Shown here: piece after piece, positions 35,115 through 46,347 of the stretch
Layout of the letters: the number at the start of each line of letters is the position of its first letter
How positions within the stretch are numbered: the first letter of the stretch is position 1
DNA from: Liquidambar formosana
Lineage: Eukaryota > Streptophyta > Magnoliopsida > Saxifragales > Altingiaceae
Assembly (NCBI GenBank): GCA_039720395.1
Contig: CM077831.1
Coordinates: forward strand, 10,528,333 to 10,592,332
Length of the DNA: 64,000 nt
Direction of reading: 5' to 3'
Made by a program: the position numbers and the translations under genes
The notes under the pieces: generated by a model
Database searches by the model: none
What the model was told of the DNA's origin: nothing
What the model saw: the letters and a program-made list of their open reading frames with translations, nothing else

Positions 35115-36812
35115 CCGTCTAACTATACATAGTGAGGTAGAAAATTGAAATAGCTCACATCTCTACTTCTCACTGAGAATTTAAGCATTCTAGATGGTTT
35201 ATCACAGTGATAAGTAAAAGAACAGCCATGGACCTTCTAATTTATGATGTTTATAATCTTGACCACGCATACCTAGATTGCTCCACACATACCTAGATTG
35301 CTCCACCATGATTGATCCAGAAGAAATTTGAAATGACAACTCAGCAAGCAGCTTCTAGTCTCATAACCCCATTATCCACATAATCAGCATCTTGTCCATT
35401 CAAAGAGGAACAGGTAATTACAGAGTCCTAAAATGGTTATAAAAATAAAAAATAAAAAAAGAGAGAAAAGAAAATGAAAAAAAAAAAAAAACTAATCACT
35501 TTAGAGAGAACGATGTCAAGTAGCAAAGAGCTTTGAATATTATGTCTTTTAGAAGATAAAAATTAAGAATACCTGTAGGGGTTTTAAAGAATATGAATTT
35601 TAGATGATAAAAATAAAGAATACATGTAGAAGCTTTGATAAATTGGAAACCCTAAAATGAAAGGGATATAAAATCAATAAGAAGAGAGAGGAACCATACC
35701 TGAGCAAGTGAGCAGAGGAATTGATAGTTAAAACAAGGAGATTCAAAATTTGAAACCCAGCCCTCTTCTCTTTTGCCTTTCCAATTTTTTTTTTTCTTCT
35801 AATTTCTTCTCTTTTTCATATATTTCGTTTGACCAAGAGAATCTGGAAGTCAGGACATGTCAGAATGTTATCATGACCAGGTGTGTTTTAAAGAAAATTT
35901 CCTATATTTTGTTGAACGAAGAATGTTTGATTACTGAGAGATCGTATGGAGAAAAAACTGAAGAATACTTATAATCTGTGTATCACCAATGGAATTTAAA
36001 GAAAATTTCACAAAAAGATCAGCGAAATCCTAACCTTATTTGGCCACTGTAAAATCGCTTACTTTGAGAAATCTAAATTTGTACTTAGAGAATGATATAA
36101 AGAGGCAAGAATAAAAAGAAAAGAAAAGAGAGAGGCCATACCTGGACAACAGAGGAATCAAAAACCGTAAAAATGAAACAAAAGAGAAACAGTTGAGAAG
36201 AGAGTGTGAACATACCTGATCAGTAGACCAAGATACTTTTGAGAGAAGGTGATTTGAGATTTGAAACCCTTTTCTTTTGGTCTTCTCGGGCAGGAAAAGG
36301 GGACAGCTTGAGAAGAAGATAGAGGTTTGAAATTTGAAATGGGTAGAGTCTCCTGCTGGTCCTGGTTTCGTATGTTTACTTTCCTCTTATTTTATTTTAT
36401 TTTATTTTTTAAACCTTTTAAGTGAACATGTGCGCTTCAGCATGTGTGAAAAAAAAAAAAAAGTCGAAAAAAATATGGGGCTGGACACATTATCAGAGCA
36501 CTGTTCACCTACTGTGTTTGGAGGACTCAGTTTATATTACAAGGAAAATGTTTTGAATTTGTAGTATATAAATTGTGTAACACATTTTTGAGTTGTAAAC
36601 TTGTGATGCTATTTTAATTTGATTGATCTCAAGGGTGAATTGTTTTCGATGTATACTTGTTCAATTCATCATATCTGACCTCTTAAATATGTTTTGAATT
36701 GTCTAATGGGCACTCTTGTTGGTTTGTGCCCATAGTGGTCGTATGTTACTAGCGAACTTGTATAAATCCTTTTTCCGTCTTTTAAGTTAATTTATATATC
36801 TATATTTTGCAG
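33296..36812. other. Intron 3 remainder with diverged direct repeats
   Basis: Two related blocks (about 33720-34190 and 36235-36530) share GTTTGAAACCC, GAAATGGGTA, CTCCTGCT and GGGCTGGACAC stretches. Three minus-strand CAGGTATG sequences (at about 35695, 36140 and 36210) follow similar upstream words. A 37-bp T run is at 35078-35114. No protein could be assigned; the open frames are simple-sequence artefacts. Confidence 0.45.
35078..35114. repeat. Poly-T run of 37
   Basis: Homopolymer in intron 3, possibly the tail of a minus-strand retroposon. The adjacent sequence matches no element seen here. Confidence 0.9.
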
Positions 36813-37495
36813 GCCTTTTGTGATGCTTTGATGGTTGATAAGATTTCCGATGATGATGATTTCTTTATGATCGGTGGGAATTCCATTGCTGCAGCTCATG
36901 TTTCTCATAAGTTAGGTATTGATATGAGATCTCTTTATGTCTTTCGAAGTCCGTCTAGGCTTCAAATGGCTCTTCTTGAGAAACAAGTGTCATGCAGTGT
37001 TGTCAGAATAGATGCTAATTGGGAAGTGAAACTGGAAGCAGATAAGAGGAATATGTGTGGTTTGTTTAATTCTGAGACTCCTGATCTTTATAGCTTCAAT
37101 CCTAGTGGAAGGTTATTAAGGACCCTTCAAGAAGAGAATGATGGTTATCCTGCTATTTCTAAATGCTTGAAGGTGGATTCAAATAATAATGTTACTTTTA
37201 AGGGCATTAGTTCAAGGAAGGGGAATCCATGGAGTTCCAACTCAGTGCTCGTGTCATGTTCATATAGCCGGTGCAACAAGGTAATGCATGAAGGGGAATA
37301 TAGCGTGAATGATGTACGTAATGAAACCTGGTCAGAAGAAGTTCCTAGAAATAAAAAAGGTTCTATGCGAGAGGTGTGGAAAGTCCACATGGAGTCCTGT
37401 GTTGATGCATCACCAGTTGTTGTCTTTAAAGATCGGGATATCTATCTATTTATTGGATCTCACTCTCATAAATTTCTGTGTGTTAATGCCAAAAG
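36813..37495 (+). CDS. AAE19: AAE19-like exon: carrier domain and linker to propeller
   Basis: Acceptor TTTTGCAG at 36812; donor AAAAG|GTAACA at 37495/37496, ending two bases into a codon. 227 full codons. Residues 1-50 are an acyl/peptidyl carrier domain: acidic DDDDFF, then MIGGNSIAAAH, with the phosphopantetheine-accepting serine codon at 36882-36884. The middle (about residues 55-175) is a poorly conserved linker. The last part, VWKVHMESCVDASP then DRDIYLFIGSHSHKF, is the first strand pair of a PQQ/quinoprotein-type beta-propeller. The three-domain order identifies the gene as AASDH/AAE19-like rather than an ordinary acyl-CoA synthetase. Confidence 0.9.
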
Positions 37496-38487
37496 GTAAC
37501 AGCATATTCCAGGATTTGGGAAGAAAATCATATCACTTATAAAGGATTCATAAATATTTATCTGTATTACTTCCAGATGATCATATAGTTACTTCTAAAT
37601 TGTCTATGTGCTCTTCATGCTTAATTGCTGGACTAGAAATACTCAAATTTTAATTCCATTTTTTTTTTCTTCACTTTAAATTATTGAAATAGGTGTATAT
37701 GTATTGGTCAATCTGGTTAATAGAAACTTTGGTAAAGTTAATTACATGGCATTTCCTCTTTAAAAACCTCTCATGTTCTGTAATTACTCTAGATTCAATA
37801 TTTTTAATGTAGTGGAAATGGAAAGCTGAAACCACAATTGATAATGCCTCTTTATGATATAGGGAAGCTACCCAATTAATTATGCTAAGCTTGTATGGGG
37901 CAGCTTCTGAATTGGAAATGTGGTCGCAGTCCTCGTGCCCATCATTCATGATTACTAGCTTCCCTGCCATCCCTTGATGGCTTTTTTGGTGGCTATGGCC
38001 ACTAGTGCTTTGAACTCATCACATGAATAACCATCACTGATGCATTGGATGTTTGCCAGAAGATGTGGTCAATCATCGGAGGGTAGTTGTCTATATCTTT
38101 CTTTAACCATGGGATTAAACTGGCAAACTCATTAATCGTTATTTGCCTTTATGATTGTGACTCTGAGAAAATGTGAGGTAAGGTGATTCTAAGACTCAAA
38201 ACAAACCACATGGGGGGTGATGACATGTGAAGAGATTTGAGAGATGAGGAAGAGGAAGATTCTAACGATTGAATGGAAAACTGTTGAATTGAGTGATGGA
38301 GGAGGAATGAAAGGCATATGGTTACGCATAACAGAAAGAAGTAAAGGAAGACATGCTGCGATCATGCTTGAGCAAGGAGGAGAAAATTTGATTGTGAATA
38401 AGTTGAAGGTGGTCATTTGAAGGAAAGATCTTATTCGGCATTGTGTGAGCAAGCAAGGTTAGAATAGAAGCTATATATTCGAGCTCA
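37496..38487. other. Intron 4, left part
   Basis: Nothing supported. The minus-strand open frames here show no recognisable family. Confidence 0.55.
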
Positions 38488-38492
38488 TAGCT

Positions 38493-38950
38493 TGTAATAC
38501 CCCGAGATCCCACATCACCTGGTTGGAAAAAGTGACTGCGCCATATGTAGACTTCGCTCCCTAACTAGTATGATGCGTTTTAAAAGAGTGAGGGGTAACC
38601 CAAAGCGCACAATATCATGCTAGTGGTGGGGGCGGGTGTTACAATTGGTATCAGAGCTAGACCAGTCTCGCGGCGTGTGGGCCACGTTGGGACCATACTG
38701 TGCACCTGTAGTGCATCCAGCCTGGCGGATGGTGGCTTTGGGCAATGGCAGCGGTGTGGTGGGAATCATTGACCCCATGAGGACGTGTGGTCCTATGGGG
38801 GGACGAATGTAATAGCCCGGGATTCCACATCGCCTAAGTGATTGCATTATATGTAGACTTCGCTCCCCAACTAGTATGATGCATTTTAAAGCCTTGAGGG
38901 GTAACCCAAAGCAGACAATATCATGCTAATGGTGGGGGCGGGGTGTTAAA
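38493..38950 (+). mobile_element. TRIM-like repeat pair with tRNA-Met primer site
   Basis: Short LTRs 38493-38643 (151 bp) and 38808-38950 (143 bp) share CCCACATC, TATGTAGACTTCGCTCCC, AACTAGTATGATGC, and GGGGTAACCCAAAGC. Directly after the first comes ATTGGTATCAGAGC (primer site at 38646-38657) and before the second a purine tract TATGGGGGGACGA. The internal part is 164 bp. The layout and words recall Cassandra/Katydid-type TRIMs. I see no 5S rRNA segment, so I do not call it Cassandra. Confidence 0.82.
38646..38657 (+). promoter_or_regulatory. TRIM primer-binding site
   Basis: TGGTATCAGAGC, complementary to the 3' end of initiator tRNA-Met, two bases after the end of the left repeat. Confidence 0.9.
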
Positions 38951-39245
38951 ATTTTCCGTAAATTATTAATTTGTCAAAGTCTAAAATTTTGGGTTTTAAT
39001 TTAATTTCTATTACACTAATTACATAATATAATATTGGGATAGGTAAACCCAATAACCAGACACTTTACCCTAATTGGGTTAGTATATAAGGATCCTTAT
39101 AAATAAATAAATAAAAATCAGTTTCCTTTGTCAGACGTTAAGACTCTTAGAGAGGCAGACTTGAAGCCCTAGATATTTCATTATCTTCCCTTCAAGTGAA
39201 AAATAAGGTAGGTAAAATCTTCAAGCTTTTCAGTATATCTATCAG

Positions 39246-39247
<2 letters not shown>

Positions 39248-39282
<35 letters not shown>
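39248..39282. repeat. (AT)n microsatellite
   Basis: Uninterrupted AT dinucleotides within the LTR-like unit. Confidence 0.97.
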
Positions 39283-39285
<3 letters not shown>

Positions 39286-41038
39286 CACACATCATTTTTG
39301 TGGTGAGACTTAATGCTTTTGTCTTCAAGTTTGGTATATAGATATATATAGGATATATATATTTTTCGTTACTCAGGCTATTATAGACATACCGTGAGGG
39401 GTTGGTTCAGTAGCAGCATTACTATGAATGGATTTGATTTCCTTTTATTATTATTATTATTATTTAAAAAGGGGCAATCCATATGGGTATGGTGATGTTG
39501 CTATTGAATTGGTTTAGGCTAATGTATAGACTTGTAGTGTAATCACATGTACCCACATAGGTCCATACAATGCTATAGGAAAAAGGGGTTTGATGGTTAG
39601 CTTTTGGTGTTGGACATGGAAAATTATCATGTGTGGTCACACCTATATACAAGTCTTTGTACACACTTTTGTATGGGACCCCTAAGTTGGGTCTCACAAT
39701 TTTGGATTGGGTTTTCCATGGCCTACACTACGAAGATGACAAAGTGATTTGGACCATGAATCATATTAAAAATTAATAGATTATAGCTTGATTTTTATTA
39801 TTTCAGTAGCACATTAATCTAACTAATAAATCATATTAAGTTTAGTAATTAGGTGGACAGTTGGAATTATAACTTAATCCTTAAGTTAATTAGAATTGTT
39901 TATTAACTTAGACCATAATTTGTTGATAGCAATATTAATTATTGATCTTAGGTTCAAGCTAAGCGTTGGTTTAGTGAGGCATTTTACTTGGATTTTGACG
40001 TTACTACTTGAGGTAAGTGGGAGTATGACATGCCATTCTATTTTATAAAAAATGTCTTTATTTGTTAAATAAATGATTTTCACGAATGATTTTTATATCT
40101 ATTCAAACATGCGTATTTTATTTGAATGAGCCAAGCAAATGATATTGTTATTCCGTTTCAAGTAATGCTTGATCAGATTTATTAATTATTTGAAACTATG
40201 TTTTGCCAAATGGTTTATATTTGAAAATGGATTTTATTTGCAACTCTGGTTTGACCGCTTTATGTCTAACCCTGGTCAATAAGGGTTAAGTTATTGGCCT
40301 TTTGGTTCCTTTTGGTTCCAATGTTGTGGCCTCGGTTAGTAGGGGATAATATTAATCTTTGGTACCAACGCTCTGTTTAAGTCTCCTCTTGATAGGAGCA
40401 CCGTTTGGACCTGTCTAAGTCATTTGTGTGGTTAGCCAGAGTTACCTGTTAAATTTGTATTTGTTTTGATTTGAAAGCTCTGAATGTTTATTTGAAATTT
40501 GTTATTGATATGAGAAGTTTGAAAATTTACATTTCTTTTGAACATTTTTTGGAAAATATTTAATTGTGGTAAAAAAAATATGATTTATTGAAATACATTT
40601 TTATGAAAAACTTGCGCGATTAGCTTGGCTTATTCTTGTGTATGTTATACTCAAACAATATTTTTCAAAGGAGTAGTCTGTTAGATTGCTGGCTGAGTGG
40701 CATAGAGCGTGTTAGGCTAGCAGCTATTAGATTGAACATTATTTAGTATTAGTTTCCGTAGTGTTTTCCTTTCCTTATGAGTGGATTATTAACTCATTTT
40801 AGATGTTATTTGTTAAAGTTTGGATTTATGAGGTATGAGTAGACTTTTTTTCAATTATTTTAGTTATTGTTGGTGATTGTGACATCATCGAATCTTTAGA
40901 AATTATTAGTACATTAAATTTCATTGTTGGAAATTTTATTATGGATGGAATATTTTATTGATCACATGTATGGTTGGAATATGAATGTTTAGTTGCGCCT
41001 TCAGACTCGATCACTTGGGTTTGGGGTGTGACATAGCT

Positions 41039-41732
41039 AGTGCTTGAGGACACTTCATTAGGTTGTTGGAATTCTTGGGGAAAGGATTCTCTAGATCTAT
41101 TTTTATTCCTGAAGGTGAATACGGCAGTGGATGGGTAGCATTCTTGCAAGTTATAGAGAGCGGATTTTGCAAGGGGGAGAAAAGCACATAAAGCAAACCT
41201 TTAATTCTCTATACTCCAATATATGGGAGATACCCTTGTATTCTGACAATCTAATTCTCTATAGCACATAAAGTTAATCCTTAATTCTCTATACTCCAAT
41301 AGATGCAAGTTACAGATGCTAATGTCACTATAGGAGGGGAGATACCCTTGTATTCTGACAATCTATGCTCGTGATGGTAACCCTTTGGAGATTGGGATAA
41401 TGCGGTTGTCATTGAAAAATTTAACCCTAAACTGGAATAGGGGTTGATTGGAAATAGGGTATCTATCAGTTTTAGGGTTCCCAAACCTATCAGGTTAATT
41501 TTGTTCTTTGGAAATAACATTACCCTCATATTTTGCTTCTCTTATGAGTGGTTTCGGTTCTTTTTATGTGTGATAAGACGAATGTATTGTTGTGTAGAGA
41601 TGGAGGTCAAATCTTAACACTTTTGTCTCCTCTGTTCCAATTTCAGGAGGGTGGATTGATGTCTATGGGCTTCGGTTTCACTGGTGGACAGGTCTTGTAT
41701 TCAAGAAAATAGGGGGTTGTTGTGGGAGGTTA
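41039..41732. other. Intron 4 sequence with a local duplication
   Basis: TTAATTCTCTATACTCCAAT and GATACCCTTGTATTCTGACA each occur twice (about 41200-41260 and 41280-41365). No gene. Confidence 0.6.
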
Positions 41733-41742
41733 GTTGGAGTCA

Positions 41743-42593
41743 ACGACTTAAATATCGGTATCGATGGATATACTGATGGTCCAAAATCATGGATATATCG
41801 GTTTTATCGATGAATATATCGAAAATATCAATATTGATTTATAGATATGATGTATATTATTAGTTAAACACGGATATTTTTTATTGAAATTCTAGGAAAC
41901 AATGATTTGGACTCTAATAAACAATCTAGCATCAAAATATTGCAATTTAAATGTGTATAATACAAGTATGTGTTGTGCAGGGTATAAAAAATTTGATCCA
42001 ATGAGAAAATGAATAATATAAATTTATTTAAATTCAACATCTAAATGTCACATGAAATAAATTTTTTTAAATATATATCATTTACATAATAATACCATAT
42101 ACCAATAGTTGTTGAATTATATATGGTATATGTGTGTCGGTGTCACTGTGTGTGTGAAATTGTAAGGTGTGGAGGCCTTTGTCTAAAAGTTTGAATGATA
42201 GAATTATAGAAAAGCTAAAGAGCCTAAAACATTAAAACAGTTGGGAGTGGCAGCCCTTTAGCCCTTCATGTGAAGGCACATAGAATACAAAATCTTTTAA
42301 GCCCTTAAAGTAAAAAAGGATCTACAATTTTGTAAAGTAAAAAGGTATACAATTCTACAAAGTATTGGTATTTATCGATATATATTCGATATATCAATAT
42401 ATAGCGTCGATAACTTGTGATAAAATGGGAGATATTCTTGATATATCTTGATATAATCAATAAGTACTGATATTCTCGCTATATCGTCTATATATCCACG
42501 ATATTCGGCTAAAAATAAATCACCATAGAATTTCATATCGATGTGCACCAATAAATGGATATATCGCCGATATTTCTGATATTTAAGACCATG
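41743..42593. mobile_element. Mutator-like element, copy 5 of GATATATCG family
   Basis: It starts ACGACTTAAATATCGGTATC and ends GATATTTAAGACCATG. Flanks GTTGGAGTCA and GTTGGAGGGC agree at 7 of 10. The internal block with GTTAAACACGGATATTTTT and ATACAAGTATGTGTTGTG matches copies 1-3. Confidence 0.75.
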
Positions 42594-43867
42594 GTTGGAG
42601 GGCACCCCAACAATTTTCGATTTGGAGGCTTGTCCAAGGCCAGATTGTGGGTTGATAGCCAATAGAAGGGAGGGATTTCGTTGCTGGTGGTGGTTGCCGA
42701 TAGGGGAAGGAGATTTACTATTCACATTAGTTAGGTGTTGTTTGAAAATGATGAGTTGACTCGCTAGAAGGTGTTTCTTAGTCAATTCGGAAAGATGAGA
42801 TGAGTCGCATGAAGCATAATCAACAGCTGCCCATTCAATTTTTAAATTTTGATCCTATTCTAACAAAGGATGGCCAACGTGAGATGCGCATAGGGTTGAA
42901 GACTGCTCATGCACGTGGAAGGGTCTGACACTCTGATTCATTTTGATGATAGATATGGAAAGCAGCGGAATTCTGCAGATGTGGGTTATTGGGCTGATAT
43001 TAGTAGAGGTTTGGGCAAGCTTGAGCCCAATAAAAAAGATTGATCTAGCTTGGGGTGATTCTAGTCCTTTCTATGAGACCAATAATAATAATATTTTTCA
43101 CTAGAAAGATATAAACCTCAGTGGTGGTGATGCAGTGCAGCACTAGAGTAATGCTATATGTGGCTGTTATGGTGGGATTAAGGCTTGTGATTTTAGTGGC
43201 TGAAATTTCAGTAAATTGGTTGCTGGAATTTCTGGACAGCAGCTAGTTTAAGGTTTTGGATATTAGGGCAAAGGCTTATCGTATAGTAACAGAGTTCGGG
43301 TTATTGAAGTAGGGTTTCATGTCAAGACAAAAATGAAAATAGGGGCTGGTTGTGGGTTAATTAGAAAACACAGCACTTTAGAGATTTGAATAAAAGAGAA
43401 GATAAAGGAAGAAGAAGAAGACAGAATCAAGGCAAGCATTCCTTCAATAACCAAACCGACATACTCAATATATCAATAATCAAAGTGTAAATTCGTTTTG
43501 GTACGATAGCCTTTATTTATAAACTGTAGAAAACTTGCTAGGCAAACACCTCCTAAAAACAACACTAACCATTATGGAAACCAAACTGCAAGTAAATTCA
43601 TTTTTGTGTTCTATTTTGATGCCTAATCATTGTATGTTTCTTTCTGCAAGAATGACATAATGGAGTATTTAACGGAAAAAAGAGAAGAAATAATGAATAC
43701 ACTCCATAATATTTTTTATTATGTCAAGTGTTCATTTATTAGATTGGGCATAAACTTCTTAGTGCTCTTGTCATCTTTCATTTTTCCATCTTAATGCAAG
43801 AGATTTGAAGCCATTTAAAATGAATATTTTAGTTGTCTAATTAAAATACTGAATTATCATATTCTAG
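42594..43867. other. Intron 4, right part
   Basis: It contains a stretch (43316-43430) related to the insert in element D, otherwise unassigned. The acceptor for the next exon is at 43867. Confidence 0.5.
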
Positions 43868-43943
43868 TGGATTTGTTCAGTGGGAGATTGAACTGGAAGG
43901 ACGTATTGAATGTTCAGCAGCAATTCTTGGTGATGTTTCTCAG
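43868..43943 (+). CDS. AAE19: AAE19-like exon: propeller blade strand
   Basis: 76-bp exon. Acceptor TTCTAG at 43867, donor CAG|GTTTTT. The first base completes the AG left by the previous exon to a Ser codon. Then 25 codons reading GFVQWEIELEGRIECSAAIL to GDVSQ. The W-E-x-x-L-x-G-R-I-E pattern is the Trp-bearing strand of PQQ-type propeller repeats. A closer AG at 43880 (TTCAG) gives the wrong phase and was not used. Confidence 0.85.
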
Positions 43944-44043
43944 GTTTTTCTTCAAAATATCGTTTATAGCTTCTCTTGTTGTTCCATTTGACATTGAGCT
44001 TTGCAAGAGCTTCTCCTCTTTTTGACATGCGATGTCTCTATAG

Positions 44044-44130
44044 GTTGTGGTTGGATGCTACATGGGGAAAATATATTTTCTTGATTATATGAATGGAAAT
44101 ATCTGTTGGACTTTTCAAACAAGTGGCGAG
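44044..44130 (+). CDS. AAE19: AAE19-like exon: propeller blade
   Basis: 29 codons, phase 0 at both ends, separated from the previous exon by only 100 bp, the sole short intron in the window. Acceptor CTATAG at 44043, donor GAG|GTATGA. It reads [18 protein letters not shown] then [17 protein letters not shown] and ICW are the classic inner-strand and Trp positions of a PQQ-like repeat. Confidence 0.87.
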
Positions 44131-45367
44131 GTATGATATTTGTAATGCATTTTTCACATTTCTTTTGCATTTTTGTATGTTAAAATTCAATTTTTATCAA
44201 GTCGGAAAAATTTAATCTTTAACAAATAGGTCATTGACTTGTTACTTTATTGGCCATGTTTGGGGTTGAATTTTTTTGGGAACCCATGTGCAATTATATT
44301 ATAGTTTTTAAGGAGATCAATAGGATAAGTTGTCATAATTTATGAACAGCTGTACCTTTTTATCCCATGTTTCAAGTTTCAACCACCCTGTGTGCGTGGC
44401 TGCTCTCACTTTGGGGTGGTGGATGGAAAGTAAACATTTGAAGATATAGTTGGGATGAATTTTGTGATGTGTTCACATGCCAAATATTGCAAGATACTAC
44501 ATTTTGTTTGAACATTTTGGTTTGGTCGCCCTTGAAATAAAACATTTAGAAATGTTGTGACAAATGCAGTGGAAATGGTGAGATGTTTTTGAGACACATG
44601 GGCTTCAGTACCACAAGGCCACCAGGAATTTAGAAGCTGGTGGGTTGTTTAACCTCCCTGCTTGTTGCTCTTATCAACTTATTTCATGTTTTTTGAGGGT
44701 CTACCCCCACCCACAAATTATCATAGGTTAATGGTTTTCGCCAGTCTTAAAGTCATAGATGAGATAAAAGTCAAGCTTATATAATATATGTGGTGAGTTC
44801 GAAAAGAGGGCTTACTAGTGGATGTTCTCTCCACACAACAAGAAGGATTTTAAACTTAGGTTGAAGAAGAAGAAGAAGAAGAAGATAGACCCCTTTAAGA
44901 GAAAGCCGTGTAAGCAGAAGAAGATTGCCTGGAGGATGCAATTGGATGAGGGACAAGGGTCTGCTCAGGTTATTTTTCTCTGTTCTTCCATCTACAGAAG
45001 GGAGGTTTACATTACCAGATTGGGATTCAAGCTGGGGTTTCTCCCATAGAGTTTTGGGAGTTGTTTTCTTCAATTATGTAAGTTGGAAGAAGTTGAAAAG
45101 CTTTGAAAAATAAATGGGTGTTTTGATTGAGGAGTATTGGTGACAAGCAAGTCAAGTAAAACTGTAAAAGGTCAGTTAGCTCTGAAAGGCTTTGAGCAAA
45201 AGAAGGGTGTTGAATTTGATGATATTTTCTCACAGGGTTGTCAAGATGTCTATAATTTGGGTGATCTTAGGCCTTGTTGCAAGCCTAGATCCAGAGGTTG
45301 AACAATTAGATGTGAAGACCACTTTCCTTCGTGGTGACTTAAAGGAGGAAATCTATATGGAACATGA

Positions 45368-45705
45368 CGTAGTGGAAAGCGTATGAAAGAAAAAGAGCAC
45401 CGCCTTCTTAGAAAATACTTGAATCCATGAGCAATAGAGTAACACACTCGAATCCACGAGCAAAAGAGTAAAAACTTTGTAAATAAATTCTTATTAATCA
45501 AAAGTTCAATTTTTGCCCATAGGGCTACATGCCCAACTTACGTAGCGGAAAGCGTGTATGAAAGAAAAAGGGCACTGCCACCTTAGAAAATACTCGAATC
45601 CATGAGCAATAGAGTAACACACTTAAATCCATGAGCAAAAGAGTAAAAACTCAGTAAAGAAATTCTTATTAATTAGAAGTTCAATTTTTGCCCATAGGGC
45701 TACAA
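45368..45705. repeat. Tandem duplicated unit, period about 173 bp
   Basis: CGTAGTGGAAAGCGTATGAA (45368) and CGTAGCGGAAAGCGTGTATG (45541) begin two near-identical units, each ending GCCCATAGGGCTACA. They lie inside the RT of element F. The unit also resembles GTAGCGGAATACATTGAATA at 47725, hinting at an LTR family. Confidence 0.75.
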
Positions 45706-46313
45706 GCCTATTTATAAAGAACTAAAGCTATGAACTAGGAAATCCTAGTTCTACTAGAACAAGTTAAACTAATTAGAAAAAGGGTATAACAAATTATACT
45801 AAACCTAGGAAAACATGAAAATAGGAAAGGAATAAGCAAAACAAGTTATGAACATAACTTGATTTGCCCTCTAGTGCGACTTTTTTCTAAATCTAGTTAT
45901 GATGCTTACTAGATTTGCCCATTGTGCGTAAGCCTTTGTGATGACTTTTGATGATCCAGCGCGGTAACAGGCGAAGGCTCCTCAGCAATGGTACAAAGAA
46001 CATATCCTACATCAGAACAACTTCAAGGGTTTGAAGTGAAGGACAAAGAACATATGGTTTGCAAACTCAAAAAAAGCTTGTATGGGTCAAAGCATGCTCC
46101 TCAGCAATGGTACAAGAAATTTGAATCTTTAATGGTGAATCATGTGTACAAAAGAACGAGTTTAGATCATTGTGCTTATGTTACAAAGTTCACGGATAGT
46201 AACTTTGTTATTCTTTTGCTCTATGTTGATTGTTGGAATGATATTACTAGTATCGTTAAGTTGAAGACAGATTTGGGGAAATCCTTTGACATAAAGGATT
46301 TAGGTCCCCCCAC

Positions 46314-46314
<1 letters not shown>

Positions 46315-46344
<30 letters not shown>
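46315..46344. repeat. Poly-A run of 30 within element F
   Basis: It lies between the codons for IKDLG and LGMEI of the copia RT, i.e. within formerly coding DNA. Confidence 0.95.

Positions 46345-46347
<3 letters not shown>

Larger units (their letters stand above)
38493..41033. mobile_element. Composite LTR-type unit with TSD TAGCT
   Basis: It begins TGTAATACCCCGAG and ends GGGGTGTGACA, TG...CA termini, and is flanked by the perfect 5-bp duplication TAGCT (38488-38492, 41034-41038). The first 458 bp form a TRIM-like pair of short repeats. The remaining 2.08 kb is LTR-like: a TATATAAGGATCC box at about 39088, (AT)n at 39248-39282, no coding. The last 170 bp recur in inverted orientation at 63832-64000. 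It may be a solo LTR that contains TRIM-like sequence, or two elements joined by recombination. Confidence 0.6.

Noticed and set aside
38493..38950. Cassandra TRIM with 5S rRNA-derived LTR
   Set aside because: Layout and some words are similar, but I could not find a 5S promoter segment in the 151-bp repeats, so only TRIM-like is claimed.
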